From: CBDBCU01 sp965243185
Lineage (GTDB): Bacteria > Chloroflexota > Dehalococcoidia > Lucifugimonadales > UBA3495
DNA: 64,000 nucleotides
Direction: 5' to 3'
Assembly (NCBI GenBank): GCA_965243185.1
Contig: OZ251531.1
Coordinates: forward strand, 2,728,001 to 2,792,000
Of this stretch, positions 59,800 to 64,000 are shown piece after piece. Under the pieces are notes generated by a model. That model had not been told where the DNA came from, ran no database searches, and saw nothing but the letters and a program-made list of their open reading frames with translations. A program made the translations under genes and the position numbers. Within the stretch, counting starts at the first letter, position 1; each line of letters starts with the position of its first letter.

Positions 59800-60948
59800 A
59801 TGGCCCTGGACGAGGTTTTGAGGGAGAGCCTGAGTAACTTGCGCCCCGGTGTTTTGGATAACGAGGCGCAGGTCAAACTGACTGTAATCCAGCCGGTGTT
59901 GAATGAGTTGGGCTGGCGGGCTACTAATCCGGCTGAGTTCAAGTCGGAGTTCCCGGTGGATAACCGCTGGGTGGACTACGCTTTAGGAACCCGTCTGGCT
60001 ACGGCCGCGCCCCATCCGTTGGTCTTTGTTGAGGCTAAAGGCGTGGGCCGCGCCGATGCCAAAGGCGAGGAACAGCTTTTCTCTTATGCGGTGAACCGGG
60101 GAATTCCGCTCCTGGTTTTGACGGACGGCAAAGTCTGGAATTTCTACCTGAGTATGGCTCCGGGCAATCCTCCGGATCGGCGGTTTTATCGGATTGAGCT
60201 GACTCAGGAAGCGATGATTCCGGATTATGCGGAACTGTTTCGGCGTTATCTGCAAAGGGATAATGTGGTATCGGGACGGGCCCGACTGGATGCGGAGGAG
60301 CAGCTCCGAGTTGCCAAAGAGAGTGAGCTGGCGCGCAACCAGATTTCCCCTTGTTGGACCGCCCTGTTAAGTGAACCCAGCTCCATTTTGCGGGACGCGC
60401 TCGTAGATGCTGTAGAAAAGCAGTGCGGTGTGAAGCCGGCAACTGAGGATGTTGATGAGTTTTTACAGGGCTTGAGGACCACATTTATGCCGGGCGGCAG
60501 GCCCGCTCCGGAGATTCCCGCCGCTACCAGAACCCCCGCATCCGGCGGTCGTTCCCGCTCGAATAAACCGGCCGAGCAGACGGGACGGGCGGGCAAAATT
60601 GTCGGTTATGTCCTCGAGGGACGAGAAGTTGCTGCGAGGTCGGGCATCCGGGTCTTGCAGGAAATCCTGATCGAGTTTGACCGGCGGGACTCCGCGTTTA
60701 TGGAACGGTTCGCCCTGGAAACCGGAAGCGCGCGGCGGAATGTAGTTGCGCGCAACCGCGACAGCCTTTATATGTCGTCGCCGCACTTGGTAGGCGAGTC
60801 CCAAGAGGTTGGGAACGGTTGGTGGATGACGACTAAAATCAATGCGGCCGCAATCAGGGGCTGCATTGAAACCGCTTGCCGGCTGGCTGGGGTGCGGTTC
60901 GGTGTCCAGCTGACTCTTATTGAACGGCAGGATTCCCGTACGATATGA
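59800..60948 (+). CDS. HsdR_N-type nuclease domain protein
   Basis: This 382-residue protein carries the nuclease domain found at the N-terminus of type I restriction subunits, without the helicase. The core is NEAQVKLTVIQPVLNELGW, FPVDNRWVDYALG and PLVFVEAKGVGRAD, giving D59, E78 and K80 of a PD-(D/E)xK site, then LLVLTDGKVWNFYLS. After a linker with Ser and Arg there is a second domain of about 120 residues starting GKIVGYVLEGREVAARSGIR, which may bind DNA. GGAGG precedes ATG 59800. No HsdS or HsdM partner lies next to it. The restriction-modification enzyme at 49-52 kb is the nearest methyltransferase. Confidence 0.85.
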   Translation: MALDEVLRESLSNLRPGVLDNEAQVKLTVIQPVLNELGWRATNPAEFKSEFPVDNRWVDYALGTRLATAAPHPLVFVEAKGVGRADAKGEEQLFSYAVNRGIPLLVLTDGKVWNFYLSMAPGNPPDRRFYRIELTQEAMIPDYAELFRRYLQRDNVVSGRARLDAEEQLRVAKESELARNQISPCWTALLSEPSSILRDALVDAVEKQCGVKPATEDVDEFLQGLRTTFMPGGRPAPEIPAATRTPASGGRSRSNKPAEQTGRAGKIVGYVLEGREVAARSGIRVLQEILIEFDRRDSAFMERFALETGSARRNVVARNRDSLYMSSPHLVGESQEVGNGWWMTTKINAAAIRGCIETACRLAGVRFGVQLTLIERQDSRTI

Positions 60949-60953
60949 CCGCC

Positions 60954-60990
60954 GCCGCCGCTGGTTAGCGGCGGCCGGGCTTTTACCCTT
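60954..60990 (+). terminator. Intrinsic terminator after the HsdR_N gene
   Basis: GCCGCCGCT (60954-60962), loop GGTT, then AGCGGCGGC (60967-60975), followed by a T-rich tract. Confidence 0.8.
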
Positions 60991-61021
60991 TTCTGCAATG
61001 GCTCTGTTTGCTTTCGGGGTG

Positions 61022-61052
61022 TTTCTGGATTCCGGTTGGCACGGGAAGGAGG
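61022..61052. repeat. Short dispersed palindromic repeat, family A (diverged)
   Basis: TTTCTGGATTCCGGTTGGCA followed by CGGGAAGG. Confidence 0.6.
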
Positions 61053-61135
61053 TTAAGGGCGGCAGACCCGAGGGGTAAAGGGAAGGGCGTCGCCAAGGGC
61101 GGGAAGGTCGCAATGATTTAAGGGGAGGTTCGGTT

Positions 61136-62005
61136 ATGCAGCAGTTGACCAGCAATGTGTTTGTGGAGACGGAGGTGCGGGGGTGTAATCACGGGTTTGT
61201 TACCACTGCCGACGGGGTGGTGATGATTGACAGTCCGCACAAGCCGACGGATGCGCTGAAGCTGAAGGCGGAAATTGCCCGGCACGGGCCGCTGCGCTAT
61301 ATCATCAACACGGAGCCGCACGGCGATCATTGGACGGGGAATGCCTTTTTTGATGCGCCGGTGATTGCCCACGAAGGGGTGCGGCGGCGGATTCTGGAGA
61401 CGGATCTGGGTGAACATTTGGAGCGGGTGGCGAATTTCGGGCCGGAGGAGGTTCCGCTGCTGGAGGGTTATACGCCCAATGCGCCGGTCATTACTTTCAA
61501 GAACGGGATGACGCTGCGGGTGGGCGAGCATACCTTTCGGATGATCCATATGCCGGGGCATACGCTGTATCAGGCGGCAATTGTGATTGAGGAGGAGGGG
61601 GTGGTTTTTACCAGCGACAATATCTTTCATAAGGTGCAGACTTGGCTGCACGAGGCGAACCCGGATTTGTGGCTGGGGGCGTTGGAGTCGCTGCGGCGGC
61701 TGGAGGAGGATATTTTTGTGCCGGGACATGGGGCGGTGTGCGATAAGGGGTATCTGGATGAGCAGGGTTCGTTCATTCTGGAGTGGAAGGAGTATGTGAA
61801 GGATGCTATTGACCGGGGGATGACGCGGGATGAGGCGGCGCTGAATTTGAACGGGATGATGGAGCGGTATCCGATGGATGTGGGGCAGGCGGCGCTGGCG
61901 CCGATGGTGATGCGGATCAGCGCGGCGAACTTGTATGACTATTTGACGGGGGCGGGGGAGCCGCCGAAGCCGGCGAGCGCCGCGCTGCGGCCGCGGGGGA
62001 TGTAA
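61136..62005 (+). CDS. MBL-fold metallohydrolase with an altered first His
   Basis: This 289-residue protein has the metallo-beta-lactamase fold. The metal motif, usually HxHxDH, reads TEPHGDHWTGN here, so the first His is Glu while H-G-D-H is kept. Later ligands are seen in HMPGHTLYQA, and in DIFVPGHGAVCD. The C-terminal helix region is about 80 residues. Its start sequence MQQLTSNVFVETEVRGCN resembles quorum-lactonase and hydroxyacylglutathione hydrolase-like members, but the substrate is not known. ATG 61136 follows GGGGAGG. Confidence 0.86.
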   Translation: MQQLTSNVFVETEVRGCNHGFVTTADGVVMIDSPHKPTDALKLKAEIARHGPLRYIINTEPHGDHWTGNAFFDAPVIAHEGVRRRILETDLGEHLERVANFGPEEVPLLEGYTPNAPVITFKNGMTLRVGEHTFRMIHMPGHTLYQAAIVIEEEGVVFTSDNIFHKVQTWLHEANPDLWLGALESLRRLEEDIFVPGHGAVCDKGYLDEQGSFILEWKEYVKDAIDRGMTRDEAALNLNGMMERYPMDVGQAALAPMVMRISAANLYDYLTGAGEPPKPASAALRPRGM

Positions 62006-62032
62006 GTCGGGCCGGGGAAGGTCGAGGCACTG

Positions 62033-62066
62033 GGGCGGGTAAGTTAGTTGCCCGCCCTTTTTTATT
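62033..62066 (+). terminator. Intrinsic terminator after the MBL-fold gene
   Basis: GGGCGGG (62033-62039) pairs with CCCGCCC after a ten-base loop, followed by TTTTTTATT. Confidence 0.88.
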
Positions 62067-62210
62067 GGGACGGTTTTACTGACAGCGGCGGGTGGCGGCG
62101 GGCGGATTCGGGCGGTTATACTTTTCCCGTTCCTGATAGCGGGATAGTCGGATTTGTCGGCGCGGGCGGTCAGGTCGTGGGCGTCGGATATAGGAAAAGG
62201 AGAGGTCGGT

Positions 62211-62573
62211 ATGGGGCAGTTTTTGACCAGAGAAGCTAACTGGACGGAGATAGTAACCAACACGCTGGCGTTGGGGTTCAGCTTGATGGCGATAGTAGCG
62301 CTGACCTATACGGCGCTGTTCAACCCGGATAAGCTGCCGATGGTGAGTTCGGTTACTTCGGGGATTACCGGGGTAATCCTGGGGTACTATTTCAACCGGG
62401 AACGGCTGCGGGTGGCGCAGCGGCGGGCCGAGCGGGCGGAACGGGAGCGAGAGGCGGCGCGGCGGGAGGTTGAGGATTCCAAAGAAGAGTTGGCGGAAAT
62501 GGATTCCCTAGTGATATACTTTGGAAGTATGATGAGTTACAGGGAAGCCGAGACCGAGACTGAAGAGGAGTAG
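62211..62573 (+). CDS. Small membrane protein with coiled coil
   Basis: The 120-residue protein has two likely membrane helices (NTLALGFSLMAIVALTYTAL and VSSVTSGITGVILGYYF) followed by a strongly charged coiled coil of about 45 residues (RAERAEREREAARREVEDSK), facing one side of the membrane. I do not recognise a family. ATG 62211 follows GGAGAGG. A 49-residue charged helical protein is encoded 4 bases downstream, so the two may interact. Confidence 0.72.
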   Translation: MGQFLTREANWTEIVTNTLALGFSLMAIVALTYTALFNPDKLPMVSSVTSGITGVILGYYFNRERLRVAQRRAERAEREREAARREVEDSKEELAEMDSLVIYFGSMMSYREAETETEEE

Positions 62574-62577
62574 CTTT

Positions 62578-62727
62578 ATGCCGTATATCAGCGACGCCAA
62601 GTTTCAGGAGATGCAGATTGTCCTGAAGCTGGCTCTGGAAAGGATCGAGCGGCGCAAGAAGCGGATAGCGGAACTGAAACGGGAGGAAGAGGAGGAGTCC
62701 AAGCGTTTCCGCCGGGAAGGCTATTAG
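62578..62727 (+). CDS. Small charged helical protein, 49 residues
   Basis: ATG 62578, with GGAG eight bases upstream, encodes MPYISDAKFQEMQIVLKLAL, then an all-charged helix with ERIERRKKRIAELKREEEE, ending RFRREGY. It looks like a short coiled-coil protein. It lies four bases after the coiled-coil membrane protein gene and is surely co-translated. The function is unknown. Confidence 0.65.
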   Translation: MPYISDAKFQEMQIVLKLALERIERRKKRIAELKREEEEESKRFRREGY

Positions 62728-62914
62728 GCTTTAGCCGGTGGTTGGGGGATAGGCCGGCTTGTTTGGGGAAAGGTCGGGGCATAGCCGGCATTTGGGCGGG
62801 ATGAAGCGGCGCGTAGCTGGCGAGTTTTTGCCGGGGGCGGGCCGCTTTCGCTTTACCATTTATGTTAAACTACTCCCCAACATTACCAACCCATCAACCC
62901 GGAGGAACCTTTAT

Positions 62915-64000
62915 ATGCCCACCGCCGACGCCGTCGTCTTGCCCGCTACCGTCCGCCCCGCCAAATACCGCATCACCTTGCAGCCCGACCTCCAGAACTT
63001 CACCTTCGACGGGCTGGAACTCATCGACCTCCAAATCGCCGAAACTACTTCCCAAATCCTCCTCAACGCCGACGAACTGACCATCCACGCCGCCACGCTC
63101 ATTCAGAACGGCGGCAGCCAGCGCGCCGCATCCATCACCCTCGACAAAGAACACGAAACCGCCATCCTCGCCTTTCCCGAACCGGTCAATCCCGGCGCGG
63201 CCCAACTGGATTTGCGCTTTACCGGGGAGCTGAACGACAAGCTGCGCGGCTTTTACCGCAGCCAGTATGTCAACCCGGAGGGGGAAACGGCTTACCTGGC
63301 GACTACCCAGTTTGAGGCCACGGATGCCCGCCGCGCCTTTCCCTGCTGGGATGAACCCTCCTGCAAAGCCGCCTTTCAACTTACCCTCAACATCCCCGCT
63401 CACTTGGCTGCCGTATCCAACACCCCGGTAATCGCCACGGAGCGGCTCGACGCCGGCTACAAATCGGTCCTTTTCGCCGAAACGCCGGTGATGTCCACTT
63501 ACCTGCTGGCTTTCGTGGTAGGAGATTTGACTGCCATCGAGCAGGAATCGGTCAACAATACCCGGGTGGCGGTGTGGACGACCCGCGGCAAAGAGGAACA
63601 GGGGCGGTTTGCCCTGGAAACTTCGGCGCGGATGCTGGGGTTCTTTAATGATTACTTCGGCATCCCCTATCCGTTGGAAAAGCTGGACCACATCGCTATC
63701 CCCGATTTTGCCGCCGGCGCGATGGAAAATTGGGGGGCGATTACCTACCGGGAAACCGCCTTGCTCGTTGACCCGGCAAACTCCTCGGCCGGCACCCGGC
63801 AACGGGTGGCTGAGGTGGTAGCCCACGAAATGGCCCATATGTGGTTTGGCGATTTGGTGACGATGGAGTGGTGGGATGACCTGTGGCTGAACGAAAGTTT
63901 TGCCTCCTGGATGGGAACTAAAGCGGTGGATTGGGCTTTCCCGGAATGGCAGATGTGGACCCAGTTCGTCAATATGGATACGGACCGGGCGTTGAGCCTG
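62915..64000 (+). CDS. M1 family aminopeptidase, 3' end beyond window
   Basis: Only the first 362 codons are inside the window. The N-terminal beta-saddle domain starts VRPAKYRITLQPDLQNFTFD; the substrate-anchoring motif is GAMENWGAITYRETALL, and the zinc motif is HEMAHMWFGDLV with the downstream Glu in WLNESFASWMG. This is a zinc aminopeptidase of the PepN/ERAP type, removing N-terminal residues from peptides. GGAGGAA precedes ATG 62915. The beginning of the gene is C-rich on the plus strand, in contrast to the G-rich sequence before it. Confidence 0.95.
   Translation, partial: MPTADAVVLPATVRPAKYRITLQPDLQNFTFDGLELIDLQIAETTSQILLNADELTIHAATLIQNGGSQRAASITLDKEHETAILAFPEPVNPGAAQLDLRFTGELNDKLRGFYRSQYVNPEGETAYLATTQFEATDARRAFPCWDEPSCKAAFQLTLNIPAHLAAVSNTPVIATERLDAGYKSVLFAETPVMSTYLLAFVVGDLTAIEQESVNNTRVAVWTTRGKEEQGRFALETSARMLGFFNDYFGIPYPLEKLDHIAIPDFAAGAMENWGAITYRETALLVDPANSSAGTRQRVAEVVAHEMAHMWFGDLVTMEWWDDLWLNESFASWMGTKAVDWAFPEWQMWTQFVNMDTDRALSL

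Noticed and set aside
1..64000. Insertion sequence or prophage genes
   Set aside because: I saw no transposase, integrase or phage structural genes; mobility is suggested only by dispersed non-coding repeats.

Overview
The window is a 64 kb piece of a GC-rich bacterial chromosome. A PyrR-controlled pyrimidine operon, a DUF951 protein, F420/FMN luciferase-like oxidoreductases, lipoproteins with long Thr/Pro linkers rich in TPYPT and PTATP, and frequent TTG and GTG starts together suggest an uncultured member of the Chloroflexota. That placement is an inference from gene content, not a measurement.

Region 1 (1-3.4 kb) is a minus-strand operon of a DruA-like (DUF4338) protein, a NurA-type nuclease and a HerA-type ATPase cut by the window edge. 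One promoter drives it, and the -10 lies inside a perfect 9-bp inverted repeat. I know of no named defence system with this combination. Region 2 (3.4-18 kb) is mostly housekeeping: DUF1501, an M16 peptidase, RNase PH, an acyltransferase, comEC and comEA, queuosine genes (yhhQ-type transporter, queF), rplS and priA. Region 3 (18-20 kb) holds a decayed gene fragment, an exact 22-bp tandem array with 11 copies, and a secreted-protein gene interrupted at a run of ten C. Region 4 (20-29 kb) is the pyr operon: a PyrR-binding leader with terminator, an FMN reductase, pyrR, pyrB, pyrC, carA, a small unknown gene and carB. pyrF lies apart at 34 kb.

Region 5 (29-41 kb) mixes metabolism and repair: an ornithine cyclodeaminase-like protein, an MFS transporter, ferredoxin and LysR in divergent layout, DUF951 and pyrF, SfsA and an endonuclease III-like protein, an SDR, a luciferase-like oxidoreductase, a pentapeptide-repeat/TIR protein, and a second copy of the secreted family with the same ten-C interruption. 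Region 6 (41-62.8 kb) is accessory in character. It is G-rich on the plus strand whatever the gene direction, and is sprinkled with three families of short palindromic repeats and two copies of a roughly 560-bp non-coding element whose hairpins differ in sequence but keep pairing. Its genes include a gamma-glutamyltransferase, a frameshifted HAD phosphatase, a TrmH-type methyltransferase, an enolase-superfamily enzyme, a probable selenoprotein (glutaredoxin fused to DinB, in-frame UGA at the CxxC position followed by a SECIS-like hairpin), a single-chain type II restriction-modification enzyme, PAC2, an SDR, RidA, SRPBCC, a second luciferase-like oxidoreductase, DUF3179, a TPYPT-rich lipoprotein with an elaborate structured leader, a lone HsdR_N nuclease and an MBL-fold hydrolase. 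The window ends inside an M1 aminopeptidase gene.

The main novelty candidates are the DruA-like/NurA/HerA operon, the glutaredoxin-DinB selenoprotein, the paired ten-C phase-variation candidates, the structured leader at 58.8 kb, and the two-copy structured element.
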